In this document: positions 55,508 through 63,753 of the stretch, in pieces
How the letters are laid out: each line of letters opens with the position of its first letter
Numbering within the stretch: the stretch's first letter is position 1
NCBI GenBank assembly: GCA_937873655.1
Contig: CALMYQ010000120.1
Location: 1-64,000, forward strand
DNA: 64,000 nt
Direction: 5' to 3'
Source: an uncultured Lewinella sp.
GTDB lineage: Bacteria > Bacteroidota > Bacteroidia > Chitinophagales > Saprospiraceae
Position numbers and translations under genes: made by a program
The notes under the pieces: generated by a model
Told to the model about the DNA's origin: nothing
The model's input: the letters and a program-made list of their open reading frames with translations, nothing else
Database searches by the model: none

Positions 55508-55567
55508 CAGCGCTTTAGGAAAAAGCAGTCATTTTGAACGCGGAATGCCTGAAGCAAAAAACCAGAC

Positions 55568-55639
55568 GGCCCGTTCGTCTAGGGGTTAGGACGCGGGATT
55601 TTCATTCCCGAAACACGGGTTCGATTCCCGTACGGGCTA
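55568..55639 (+). tRNA. tRNA-Glu (anticodon TTC)
   Basis: A 72-nt cloverleaf. The acceptor pairs GGCCCGT with ACGGGCT (G1-U72 wobble), followed by discriminator A. The anticodon arm is CGGGA-TTTTCAT-TCCCG with TTC, and the T arm is ACGGG-TTCGATT-CCCGT. CCA is not encoded, unlike the tRNA-Ala in this window. Confidence 0.97.
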
Positions 55640-55640
55640 C

Positions 55641-55675
55641 AAAGGCGAGCAGATGATCTGTTCGCCTTTTCTTTT
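55641..55675 (+). terminator. Rho-independent terminator after tRNA-Glu
   Basis: AAAGGCGA pairs with TCGCCTTT, extended inward by CAGAT/ATCTG, followed by a TTTTCTTTT run. Confidence 0.85.
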
Positions 55676-55781
55676 AGCCTCCCTGCCGGAAACACAGGAA
55701 ATATCTTCCTCTGCAAACCCGGCCGTTCGCCGGTTGCAGCAGCACAGATCTCAGCATCCATTCAATAGGGGCAGGGCGGAA

Positions 55782-56780
55782 TCAGGTAGCCAGAATTTCC
55801 GCCATTTTGATCAGGTCCTGATCGGGTTTCTTTTCTTTGGAGATGGCGTCTTTGAGGGGGGTGAAACTGACTTTGTTGTCCTGCAGGCCCACCATTACAT
55901 TTTCCTTGCCATCCAGCAGACCCGTTACGGCGCGATAGCCCAGGCGACTGGCGAGGAGCCGGTCGATGGCCGAAGGGGAGCCGCCTCTTTGGAGGTGGCC
56001 AATAATGGCAACGCGAATATCGTAATCGAATTGTTCTTTTACCTTTTGGGCGATCATCGCTGCTCCGCCGATCTTGTTGCCTTCGGCTACAATGACCACG
56101 CTGAACAATTTTTTCCGTTTGGCGCTCAATCTGATGGTATCGATCAGGTCTTCGAGGGAAGTGTCGACCTCCGGGATCAGCAGGCTGCCGGCGCCGCCCC
56201 CGATGGCTGTGCTCAGGGCGATGAACCCGGAGTTGCGGCCCATGACCTCGAAAAAAAGGGGGGGGTTGGGGGGGCCGGCGGGGCCCCGGATTTTGTGGCC
56301 GGCTTCAATAGCCGTGTTTACCGCCGTATCAAAGCCGATGGTGAGTTCGGTACCATACAGGTCATTGTCGATGGTGCCGGGTATGCCGATGAAAGGAATG
56401 CCGTACTCCTTGGAAAAAACGCTGGCGCCGGTGAAAGTGCCGTTGCCGCCGATGGCGATGCAGGCGTCGATCTCAAAGGCCAGCAGGGAATCGTAGGCGG
56501 CCTTGCGCCCTTCCGGCGTCATAAAGCGCTGGCTGCGGGCCGTTTTCAGGATGGTGCCCCCGCGCTGGATGATATTAGCTACGTCCCGGCTTTCCAACCT
56601 GGAAAAATCGCCGTCAATCATTCCTTCGTATCCCCGGGCTACCCCGTATACATGCAAATCGTGAAAAGCCGCCGTTCTTACTACTGCCCGGATCGCTGCA
56701 TTCATCCCCGGCGCATCCCCGCCGGAAGTGAATACGGCAATCCGGTTTATTTTTCGTTCACCGTTATTTTCTTTACTCAT
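55782..56780 (-). CDS. pfkA: 6-phosphofructokinase with a corrupted active-site segment
   Basis: 332 residues, the normal length. Conserved parts: FTSGGDAPGMNAAIRAVVR (ATP site), GTIDNDLYGTE (catalytic Asp in TIDND), VMGRNSGFIAL, GHLQRGGSPSAIDRLLASR. Two oddities. Residues 166-177 read GPAGPPNPPLFF, where the family has about DTAASHxRxFFV; the segment is encoded by runs of C, G and T (homopolymers at 56251-56289), and it replaces the arginine equivalent to E. coli R162, which binds fructose-6-P. Also, N113 stands in GGNGTF where most ATP-dependent enzymes have Asp (E. coli D103, Mg-ATP). The homopolymer tract may be a sequencing or assembly error. If real, activity is doubtful. Promoter box TACCTTTG is at 56803-56810. 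Confidence 0.9.
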   Translation of the reverse strand: MSKENNGERKINRIAVFTSGGDAPGMNAAIRAVVRTAAFHDLHVYGVARGYEGMIDGDFSRLESRDVANIIQRGGTILKTARSQRFMTPEGRKAAYDSLLAFEIDACIAIGGNGTFTGASVFSKEYGIPFIGIPGTIDNDLYGTELTIGFDTAVNTAIEAGHKIRGPAGPPNPPLFFEVMGRNSGFIALSTAIGGGAGSLLIPEVDTSLEDLIDTIRLSAKRKKLFSVVIVAEGNKIGGAAMIAQKVKEQFDYDIRVAIIGHLQRGGSPSAIDRLLASRLGYRAVTGLLDGKENVMVGLQDNKVSFTPLKDAISKEKKPDQDLIKMAEILAT

Positions 56781-56802
56781 GGTAATCGATTTAAAACACC
56801 CG

Positions 56803-56810
56803 CAAAGGTA
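56803..56810 (-). promoter_or_regulatory. -7 box of pfkA
   Basis: The minus strand has TACCTTTG, an exact TAnnTTTG match, 23 bp before the pfkA start codon. No -33 element is obvious. Confidence 0.55.
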
Positions 56811-56870
56811 GTGTAAAAATTACACGAAGGAAGGAAATTTGTTTGATGTAAATAAAATTTGTTGGTTTTA

Positions 56871-56901
56871 TTTGAAAAAAAACAAAAAGTTTTTATTTTT
56901 G
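56871..56901 (+). promoter_or_regulatory. Promoter of the GH73 gene (TTTG-N19-TATTTTTG)
   Basis: A -33 TTTG (56871-56874) and exact -7 TATTTTTG (56894-56901) with the optimal 19-nt spacer, 20 bp before the ATG at 56922. This also rules out the longer open frame beginning at 56859. Confidence 0.75.
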
Positions 56902-56921
56902 GTGTTGTAAAACAGAAATCA

Positions 56922-57728
56922 ATGACATATACAACTACCATTGCCGTGCCGGCTTTTGACTTCACCGCTGCTCGCAGCTGGCTTCGACGCCGTATCTTCG
57001 ACCTTTTCCTTTGTCTGATTTTTGTGTACATCTGGCAAAGCCGGGACATATCGATCAGCCTGCATTTCAACGACCTTGCATGGCGGCAGGAGAGCAGGGC
57101 AGGAGAGGCCTCCGCAACTGCGCCGGCCCCTGTACAGAAAGAAACCGTGTCCTTTCACACGCAACGGCCGCCCGCTGATAAAACCGACCTGAAAGCGAAT
57201 CATTTCCGGAACCTTACCTTTATCCTGAATCCGGGCTATGTGAAACGGAAGCATGTTGACCTGGCGGTGGTTGAAGCCAAATTAAACACCTGCGAAAGGT
57301 ACATTGCCGAGTTTGCAGGCGTTGCGGTACGGGAAATGAAACGGACAGGCATTCCCGCCAGCATCACTCTGGCGCAGGGGTTGCTGGAATCCGACGCGGG
57401 CGAGAGCCGGCTTTCGACAGAGTCCGCCAACCATTTCGGGATCAAGTGCCGCAGCAAATGCCGGGGTTGCACTTGCCGCAACTATACGGACGATGACATA
57501 TACGACATGTTCCGCGTGTTTAACGATCCGGTAGAAAGCTTCAGGGAGCATTCCGCCTTACTGACCACCAAACGGTACCAGCACCTGCTCAAACTTAAAA
57601 TGACGGATTATCAGGGATGGGCGTTCGGCCTGAAAAAAGCGGGCTACGCAACGGATAAAAAATATGCGGAAAAGCTGATCCGCATTATTGAAGCCCTCAA
57701 ACTTTATCGCTTCGACCGCCAGGTCTGA
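56922..57728 (+). CDS. Glucosaminidase-domain (GH73) cell-wall hydrolase
   Basis: 268 residues from ATG 56922, fixed by the promoter. One N-terminal membrane helix (about 25-42) anchors the protein. The C-terminal part (about 130-268) is a FlgJ/GH73-like glucosaminidase with the catalytic glutamate in ITLAQGLLESDAGESRL and the ANHFGIKC block. A compact cysteine cluster (CRSKCRGCTC, spacing 3-2-1) replaces the usual short loop after NHFGIKC and may bind zinc or form disulphides. It cleaves GlcNAc linkages in peptidoglycan. No LysM is present, unlike many Bacteroidota relatives. Confidence 0.87.
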   Translation: MTYTTTIAVPAFDFTAARSWLRRRIFDLFLCLIFVYIWQSRDISISLHFNDLAWRQESRAGEASATAPAPVQKETVSFHTQRPPADKTDLKANHFRNLTFILNPGYVKRKHVDLAVVEAKLNTCERYIAEFAGVAVREMKRTGIPASITLAQGLLESDAGESRLSTESANHFGIKCRSKCRGCTCRNYTDDDIYDMFRVFNDPVESFREHSALLTTKRYQHLLKLKMTDYQGWAFGLKKAGYATDKKYAEKLIRIIEALKLYRFDRQV

Positions 57729-57777
57729 CCGCTAATTGCAGGTACTTGCGTATATTGCCGCTAAAATTTACGGCAAT

Positions 57778-58323
57778 ATGGCTGACTTCTTTTTGAAGCT
57801 TTCCAAAGAGATTGACCGGTTCAATGAATGGGTGGGAAGAACAAGTTCCTGGATTTCCGGCATCCTGGTCATCCTGGTTTGCATCGACGTATTGTCCAGG
57901 TACCTGTTCAGCGAAACTGCGGCCTGGGTGATGGAGCTCGAATGGCACCTTTTTTCCCTGCTTTTTTTGTTTGGCGCCGGGTTCGCCCTTAAGCACGACC
58001 GCCACGTGAGGGTAGATCTGTTTTACGATAAATTCTCTCCCAAAGACAAGGCGCTGGTTAATCTGATCGGCGGGTTGGTTTTCCTGCTTCCCTGGTGCCT
58101 GTTGATCGGGATCACTTCTTTCGGATATGCCTACGAATCCTTTTTGAACCGGGAGACCTCTCCGGATCCCGGCGGCCTGCCTGCCCGCTACGTGATCAAA
58201 TTTGCCGTCACGCTCGGGTTGGTATTGCTGTTGCTCCAGGGCATTTCCCAAATGATCAAGGATTACCGGGTATGGAAAGGCATGGACCTGGAAGAACCCC
58301 GGGAGTTCAACGAATCTCTTTGA
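57778..58323 (+). CDS. TRAP transporter small permease (DctQ family)
   Basis: 181 residues from ATG 57778 (MADFFLKLSKEIDRFNEWVG); an upstream ATG adds 14 residues. It has four membrane helices and the DctQ signature: VLVCIDVLSRYLF, ELEWHLFSLLFLFGAGFALKHDRHVRVDLFYD. It supports the large subunit in Na+-driven uptake of organic acids. dctM follows by 22 bp. The long hydrophilic stretch after helix 3 (FLNRETSPDPGGLPARY) is typical of the large-substrate subgroup. Confidence 0.92.
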   Translation: MADFFLKLSKEIDRFNEWVGRTSSWISGILVILVCIDVLSRYLFSETAAWVMELEWHLFSLLFLFGAGFALKHDRHVRVDLFYDKFSPKDKALVNLIGGLVFLLPWCLLIGITSFGYAYESFLNRETSPDPGGLPARYVIKFAVTLGLVLLLLQGISQMIKDYRVWKGMDLEEPREFNESL

Positions 58324-58345
58324 CCCTAACCTTGCAAGATCACTT

Positions 58346-59659
58346 ATGGAAATCATCGCCATTATCCTGTTTATCAGCATCTTCCTGCTTATTTTATACG
58401 GATATCCCGTAGCCTTTACCCTGGGCGGGTTATCCGTCATCTACGCGCTTTGTTTTCTGGAGCCTTCCACGTTTTCCGCGTTGCCTTCCAGGATCATGGG
58501 GGTCATGAGCAATCCGGTGCTGCTGGCGGTGCCTTTGTTCATTTTTATGGGCATCATGCTGGAAAAATCGGGGCTTGCGGAAAATCTGCTGGAAACCATG
58601 GCGATATTATTCGGTAAGGTGCCCGGCGGATTGGCTATATCGGTTGTTCTGGTCGGCGCGATGCTGGCCGCCTCCACCGGCATAGTTGGGGCTACCGTCA
58701 TTACCATGGGGTTGATCAGTTTGCCGGTGATGCTGAAAAGGGGGTACAAACCCGAGCTGGCCACAGGCGTGATCGCTTCCTCAGGCACTCTGGGGCAGAT
58801 CATTCCGCCTTCGGTGGTGCTCGTCTTATTGGGCAGCGTACTGAACGTTTCCGTGGGGGCCTTATTTGCCGCCGCGCTGGCGCCGGGGCTATTGCTGGTC
58901 GTTTTTTACCTGGCGTATATCGTGATCTTTGCCCGGCTGCGGCCGCAAAGCGCTCCGGCCATCCCCGAAGCGGAGATCAAGGCATTCAAAGGCGCGGATT
59001 TCATGAAAAAACTCCTTTCCGCCTTCTTTTTGCCGATTCTGCTGATCATAGCCGTGCTGGGGTCCATCTTCCTGGGGATTGCCTCGCCAACCGAGGCGGC
59101 CGCCGTGGGGGCCATGGGCGCCACCTTGCTCACCATCGGGCAGCGGCGGTTTTCCATGAGCATTCTGAAAACTGTTATGCGGGAAACATCGCACCTGACC
59201 ACCATGGTATTCATCATTCTGTTGGGGGCGACCTGCTTTTCTTTCGTTTTCCGGGAATTGGGCGGCGACGTCTATCTGGTGGAGGTCATTCAGGACGCCA
59301 ACCTTTCAGCCGGTTGGTTTTTGCTGCTGGTGATGGCCATTGTCTTTGTGGCTGGTTTTTTCATCGATTTCATAGAAATCATTTTTATTATCGTCCCGGT
59401 CGTATCCCCGATTTTTCATACGCTGGGGCTTGATCTCGTTTGGGTGGGCATCCTGCTGGCGCTCAACCTGCAAACCTCGTTTCTAACGCCGCCCTTCGGT
59501 TTTTCCCTGTTCTACCTGAAAGGGGTTGCGCCCCCGAATATCACGACCGGCCACCTGTACAGGGGAATCATCCCGTTTGTCGTCATTCAACTATTCTTTC
59601 TATTGCTGGTTGCGTTATTCCCGGAGATCATTTACGTTTTCAAAGGGTTTATGAATTGA
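58346..59659 (+). CDS. TRAP transporter large permease (DctM family)
   Basis: 437 residues, 11-12 membrane helices, with the characteristic VPLFIFMGIMLEKSGLAE, STGIVGATVITMGLISLPVMLKRGY, SGTLGQIIPPSVVLVLLG and FIDFIEIIFIIVPVVSP stretches. It is the Na+-coupled translocating subunit of the inner membrane. It is co-transcribed with the small subunit. Its substrate-binding protein gene lies on the opposite strand, ending 12 bp beyond the dctM stop. Confidence 0.95.
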   Translation: MEIIAIILFISIFLLILYGYPVAFTLGGLSVIYALCFLEPSTFSALPSRIMGVMSNPVLLAVPLFIFMGIMLEKSGLAENLLETMAILFGKVPGGLAISVVLVGAMLAASTGIVGATVITMGLISLPVMLKRGYKPELATGVIASSGTLGQIIPPSVVLVLLGSVLNVSVGALFAAALAPGLLLVVFYLAYIVIFARLRPQSAPAIPEAEIKAFKGADFMKKLLSAFFLPILLIIAVLGSIFLGIASPTEAAAVGAMGATLLTIGQRRFSMSILKTVMRETSHLTTMVFIILLGATCFSFVFRELGGDVYLVEVIQDANLSAGWFLLLVMAIVFVAGFFIDFIEIIFIIVPVVSPIFHTLGLDLVWVGILLALNLQTSFLTPPFGFSLFYLKGVAPPNITTGHLYRGIIPFVVIQLFFLLLVALFPEIIYVFKGFMN

Positions 59660-59671
59660 CGATGACCCGGT

Positions 59672-60793
59672 TCACATGATGCTGATGCTTTCATAGTATT
59701 CCCGTTCTGAAAGGTCTGCCCAGGCGTTCATTTTCTTGCGGAATGCTGAATAGGAATCGTATGCCCGCCGGGCAAAGGGATCGGAATCGGCGAGTTCTTC
59801 AATCACTTCCTTGTTGTACTTTCTGAGTTGGCCCAGTACTTCGGGCGGAAATTTTCGGATTTTTATGCCTTTGGACAGGAGTTCGGAAAGAGCGCCCGCA
59901 TTGCTGGCCTCCATTTGCGCCAGGAGCCAGGAATTGACGTGAAGGGCAGCCGAACGAATGATCGCTTGCAGGTCTTCCGGCAGCTCGTCGTATTTTTCCT
60001 TATTTACCGTAAACTCCAACGCGGTGCCGGCTTCCTGCCAACCGGGGTAATAGTAGTATTTGGCAATTTCATGGAATCCGATCAGCATATCGTGGTACGG
60101 ACCTATCCATTCCGCTGCATCGAGCACCCCTCGCTCAAGGCTGGTATAGATCTCCCCGCCGGCCATCAGAACGGGCGTTCCGCCGGCTTTTTGCAACACC
60201 CGTCCGCCAAGACCCGGGATTCTCATTTTAAGCCCTTTCAGGTCGGCCAGGCTGTTGATCTCTCTGTTGAACCAACCGCCCATCTGGCAGCCTGTATTCC
60301 CGCCCAGAAGGGGCACTACATTGTAGTCGCGGTACAACTCTTCCCAAAGTTCCATGCCTCCTCCGCACAGAATCCAGGATGTAAGTTGCTGGGCATTCAT
60401 ACCGAATGGAACGGACGACAGGAATTGCCCTGCCGGCATGATGCCCGCCCAATAGTAAGCGGCCCCGCAGCCCAATTCAGCGCCGCCGTTCCGAACCGTA
60501 TTGAAGGTTTCCAGTGCGGGCACCAGTTCGCCGCCGCCGTAGACCTTGATCCTGATCCTGCCGTCCGACATCGACTCGATCACGGAGGCGAACAGCTCGC
60601 AGGCATCTCCCAGGATCGGGAACTTGGGCGGCCAGGTGGTGACCATTTTCCATTCGTACCGTTTGCCGGTATTTATGCGGTTTGAGGTTGTGCTTTGAGC
60701 GAAATTCTTGCCCAGTATAGCTCGCATCGCCACAGGGAGAGAAAGCGTGCCGATAGCGATCCCTTTGAGGAAATCTTTTCTTTTCAGGCTCAT
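59672..60793 (-). CDS. TRAP transporter substrate-binding protein, TakP-like
   Basis: 373 residues. The N-terminus (SLKRKDFLKGIAIGTLSLPVAM) looks like a Tat signal in which KR replaces the twin arginine, suggesting folding before export. The body matches 2-oxoacid-binding DctP proteins of the TakP group: WKMVTTWPPKFPILGDA, CQMGGWFNREINSLADLKGLKMRIPGLGG (ligand-binding Arg), and AAEWIGPYHDMLIGFHEIAKYYYYPGW. The known TakP binds pyruvate-like keto acids with Na+. It delivers substrate to the DctQ-DctM pair but is encoded convergently, so its amount is set separately. Confidence 0.9.
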   Translation of the reverse strand: MSLKRKDFLKGIAIGTLSLPVAMRAILGKNFAQSTTSNRINTGKRYEWKMVTTWPPKFPILGDACELFASVIESMSDGRIRIKVYGGGELVPALETFNTVRNGGAELGCGAAYYWAGIMPAGQFLSSVPFGMNAQQLTSWILCGGGMELWEELYRDYNVVPLLGGNTGCQMGGWFNREINSLADLKGLKMRIPGLGGRVLQKAGGTPVLMAGGEIYTSLERGVLDAAEWIGPYHDMLIGFHEIAKYYYYPGWQEAGTALEFTVNKEKYDELPEDLQAIIRSAALHVNSWLLAQMEASNAGALSELLSKGIKIRKFPPEVLGQLRKYNKEVIEELADSDPFARRAYDSYSAFRKKMNAWADLSEREYYESISIM

Positions 60794-60826
60794 AGTCCGG
60801 CTTTTAAGGCGTAAAGCTAATGTTTT

Positions 60827-62443
60827 CTATTTTATGAGGTTAACACCGCCTTTCAGGGTCCTGACTTTGCCGTCATCCATGAGGACCTCCGCTTTATAAA
60901 CGTACAGGCCTTCGGGGGCGGGTTTGTTACCCGATCCGACCTTGCCGTTCCAGCCCTGATGGAAACTGTTGGGCTGGAGGTCCTTTCCGCTGTATACCAT
61001 GCTGCCCCACCGGTCGAACACCATGAGGCTCCGGACGGCTACCAGGTCCGTATCGCCGAATAGGTTGAAATAGTCGTTAAGGCCGTCATCATTGGGTGAA
61101 AAGGCCGTGGGGGAGTAGACGTGGTAATAATCGAGATCGAGGTACACCAGGCTGTCGCAGCCCAGTTTCGAAACCAGGTTGATATTGTATATACCGGGCA
61201 TGTTGAACCTGCGGGAGCCGACCGGGAAATATTCGAAATCGAAAATTTTGGTAATGATGGTATCATGCCCGTCCGATGCCATTTTCAGATTGAGGACAAT
61301 GATGCTGTCGCAGCCGGCTTTGGTCTGGAGGGTATCGTAATAGGTGCCTGCCGTTTCCAGGTTGACCCCGTTGAAGAAGAAGGAGTCGCCCTCGCAAAAC
61401 AGCTCCCGCCTGGTGGTGGAATAGACCGGCTCTTCCCGGTTGTAAGTGCCGGTCAGTTTGCAGCTGGTGGGAGAGGTCAGCATCACCTGGTAAATTCCAT
61501 CGCCGTGCATGTTCTTCAGCTTCGCGCCGGTTTCCCCGATCAGGGCAATTCCGTTTTTGTACCACTGGTATTGAATGGTATCGGCATACGGCACCTGGAG
61601 GGAGAAGTCTTTGGCGCATTTATTCGGGTCGGTCGGCGTAATCTGGAATTCAAATTCCTTTAATTCAGCCAGGATCAGGTTGTCGAAGAAATAGTACAGG
61701 TCGACTTCAGAGTCCCTCGAAGGGCAATCCGGGCCGATGGCGATGGCGTAAATATCTTCAGTGGGTACGATATTGATTTCTTTGATGAGCCAGGCGTTGG
61801 CTCCGGCTGCGTGAACGGCTCCGAGGTTCTTCCATCCGGGGCCGTTCGTCGGACAACCGAAATTCGGGTCTCCGACACCAAAAGGCAGGTTATTGCAATT
61901 GGTTGAACCAAAAAAGGTTACATTGATCGGAGGCGAATTGACCGGATGAGTGAACCCAATGCTGAACCTGAACCGGTAGGAATTCCCTTTCTTTAAAGGC
62001 GATACCAGGCAGGCGCCGGTATATTCCTTCCAGCCCGGTACCTTTTCCTGGGCGAACCGGCCGTCCCGGAAGCCGATGCATCCTTCGCCGTCCGGAAAGG
62101 GTAGGGGGGGCGGAAGATCGTCCCATCCCATCCATCCGCACGTATGCAGGTAGTCCGTAGTGGCCTCTGATGCCTGTATCCAGACATCGGCGCAATTGAG
62201 CTGACTCCTTGAGCTGGGGCAGCAACCGCCATGATCCTCAAAAGAAGGGTTCGGGATCAGCGAGGTCGGCTCCAGGATCGGGCATTTGCAGTCCGGATCG
62301 TTGATGTCGATCAGCCCGTCTCCGTCGTCGTCGATTGCATTGTTGCAGATTTCAACGGGACCCGCTTCGGGTTGGAATAAAACTTCATGGAAAGCTACGG
62401 CCCAATAAGCCAGAAAGAACAAGGTCAGGGTTTTTCCCCACAT
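60827..62443 (-). CDS. Large secreted protein with T9SS type B (gliding-type) C-terminal domain
   Basis: 538 residues with a signal peptide. An N-terminal Asp-rich repeat (NNAIDDDGDGLIDINDPDC) resembles calcium-binding thrombospondin-like or SdrD-like loops. The middle (about 55-270) is a Cys-containing beta-sandwich-like region (CGWMGWDDLPPP, GCIGFRDGRFA) reminiscent of carbohydrate-binding or lectin-type modules, followed by Ig-like segments. The end is a type B sorting domain: FSPNDDGLNDYFNLFG, MVFDRWGSMVYSG, GWNGKVGSGNKPAPEGLYVYKAEV, and a terminal LKGGVNLIK. It is secreted by T9SS and probably surface-exposed. The ligand is unknown. Confidence 0.85.
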   Translation of the reverse strand: MWGKTLTLFFLAYWAVAFHEVLFQPEAGPVEICNNAIDDDGDGLIDINDPDCKCPILEPTSLIPNPSFEDHGGCCPSSRSQLNCADVWIQASEATTDYLHTCGWMGWDDLPPPLPFPDGEGCIGFRDGRFAQEKVPGWKEYTGACLVSPLKKGNSYRFRFSIGFTHPVNSPPINVTFFGSTNCNNLPFGVGDPNFGCPTNGPGWKNLGAVHAAGANAWLIKEINIVPTEDIYAIAIGPDCPSRDSEVDLYYFFDNLILAELKEFEFQITPTDPNKCAKDFSLQVPYADTIQYQWYKNGIALIGETGAKLKNMHGDGIYQVMLTSPTSCKLTGTYNREEPVYSTTRRELFCEGDSFFFNGVNLETAGTYYDTLQTKAGCDSIIVLNLKMASDGHDTIITKIFDFEYFPVGSRRFNMPGIYNINLVSKLGCDSLVYLDLDYYHVYSPTAFSPNDDGLNDYFNLFGDTDLVAVRSLMVFDRWGSMVYSGKDLQPNSFHQGWNGKVGSGNKPAPEGLYVYKAEVLMDDGKVRTLKGGVNLIK

Positions 62444-62499
62444 GTCGCCAGAATTTGATCATTTGTAATACCAGTTCGTTTCGAGGACAGTAACCCTTC

Positions 62500-62532
62500 C
62501 AAAATTAGGAAGTTCCGGGTATTTTTTACAAA
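62500..62532 (-). promoter_or_regulatory. Promoter of the T9SS type B gene
   Basis: On the minus strand, TTTG (62532-62529) and TAATTTTG (62507-62500) are 21 nt apart, and the start codon is 56 bp downstream. The rest of the 207-bp gap up to proB is AT-rich, with a near-consensus -7 box for proB (TAATATTG) at 62625-62632 on the plus strand. Confidence 0.65.
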
Positions 62533-62650
62533 TATTTCAAATAAATGCCTCCCAGGCAGCAGATTTACATTATGTTAAGTAAGAAAATTCGATCCGACAA
62601 ATCGCATTTCTGGGCGCGAACCCATAATATTGCAACTCCAATGCGATGAA

Positions 62651-63748
62651 ATGAAGGCAGTTGCATATAAGAAGGTAGTCATTAAGGTAGGGACTAACGT
62701 CCTGACCAGGGGAGACGGCATGCCGGATCTGGCGGTCATCGAGCACATTGCCGGGCAGGTGGCGGAAATGAAGCAATCGGGAACCCACGTCATCCTGGTA
62801 TCGTCGGGGGCGGTAGGGGCGGGCAGGTCTCTGATGCCGGGGCTGGATGATTTGAGCAGGGTGGTGCGCAGGCAGGTTCTGGCCTCGCTGGGGCAGGTGA
62901 AGCTAATGCAGATCTACGACTCTTTTTTTGCGCCCAAAGGCTTTTTTTGCGCCCAGGTACTGGCCACCAAGGAGGATTTCCGGGACCGGCAGCATTATAT
63001 CAACATGAAGAGCTGTTTCCTGGCCTTGCAGCGTGACAATATCGTTCCGATCGTCAATGAGAACGACGTGATCGCCATCGATGAATTGATGTTCACCGAC
63101 AATGATGAACTGGCCGGACTGGTTGCCGCGATGACCGGCGCTGATGCCTTGCTGATCCTGACCAACGTCGACGGCATTTATGACGGACACCCGGATTCGC
63201 CGGACAGCCGGTTGCTGGCGGAAATCGATCCGGATGACAAAGCCGTTGCCGGCAGGATTTTACCGGTGAAGTCTTCGTTTGGCCGAGGCGGGATGCAGAC
63301 CAAACTGCGGATCGCCCGGAAAACAGCGGGCGTCGGCATTGAGACCTTTATCCTCAACGGCAAGAAAAAGGATATCATCACCACGGTACTGACAGGCAGT
63401 AAGGCGGGCACCAGGATCAAACCCAAGGCCCAGCTGTCCAATATCAAGAAATGGATCGTGTTCAACGATGTCGCATACAAGGGCCAGGTAGTGGTCAACG
63501 ACGGAGCGGTCAGCGCCTTGCTGTCCGAGCAGGCGGTTACCAGTTTGCTGCCGGTCGGCATCATTCGCATTGAAGGGAGTTTCCTGAAAGGCGATCTGAT
63601 CCAGATCTGCAACCAGAGCGGAGATCTCATCGGGCTCGGCATTGCCCAGTACGACGCCGAGAACGCCCGCAGATGGATGGGCGAAACCGGCAGGAAACCA
63701 TTGGTGCATTATGATTACCTTTTTATCGAAAAATCCATTAAAGAATAA
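62651..63748 (+). CDS. proB: Glutamate 5-kinase with PUA domain
   Basis: 365 residues from ATG 62651 (MKAVAYKKVVIKVGTN); an earlier ATG at 62630 overlaps the probable -7 box. Amino-acid-kinase blocks: VIKVGTNVLTR, LVSSGAVGAGR, NENDVIAIDELMFTDNDELAG, LTNVDGIYDG, and FGRGGMQTKLRIA. A PUA domain closes the protein (about 275-350). It makes glutamyl-5-phosphate for proline synthesis and is normally inhibited by proline. proA starts 5 bp later. Confidence 0.96.
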   Translation: MKAVAYKKVVIKVGTNVLTRGDGMPDLAVIEHIAGQVAEMKQSGTHVILVSSGAVGAGRSLMPGLDDLSRVVRRQVLASLGQVKLMQIYDSFFAPKGFFCAQVLATKEDFRDRQHYINMKSCFLALQRDNIVPIVNENDVIAIDELMFTDNDELAGLVAAMTGADALLILTNVDGIYDGHPDSPDSRLLAEIDPDDKAVAGRILPVKSSFGRGGMQTKLRIARKTAGVGIETFILNGKKKDIITTVLTGSKAGTRIKPKAQLSNIKKWIVFNDVAYKGQVVVNDGAVSALLSEQAVTSLLPVGIIRIEGSFLKGDLIQICNQSGDLIGLGIAQYDAENARRWMGETGRKPLVHYDYLFIEKSIKE

Positions 63749-63753
63749 TATAT

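Noticed and set aside
62922..62957. 15-bp direct repeat CTTTTTTTGCGCCCA inside proB
   Set aside because: It encodes the similar residues FFAPK and FFCAQ at normal positions of the kinase, the protein length is normal, and no duplication of the family pattern is seen.
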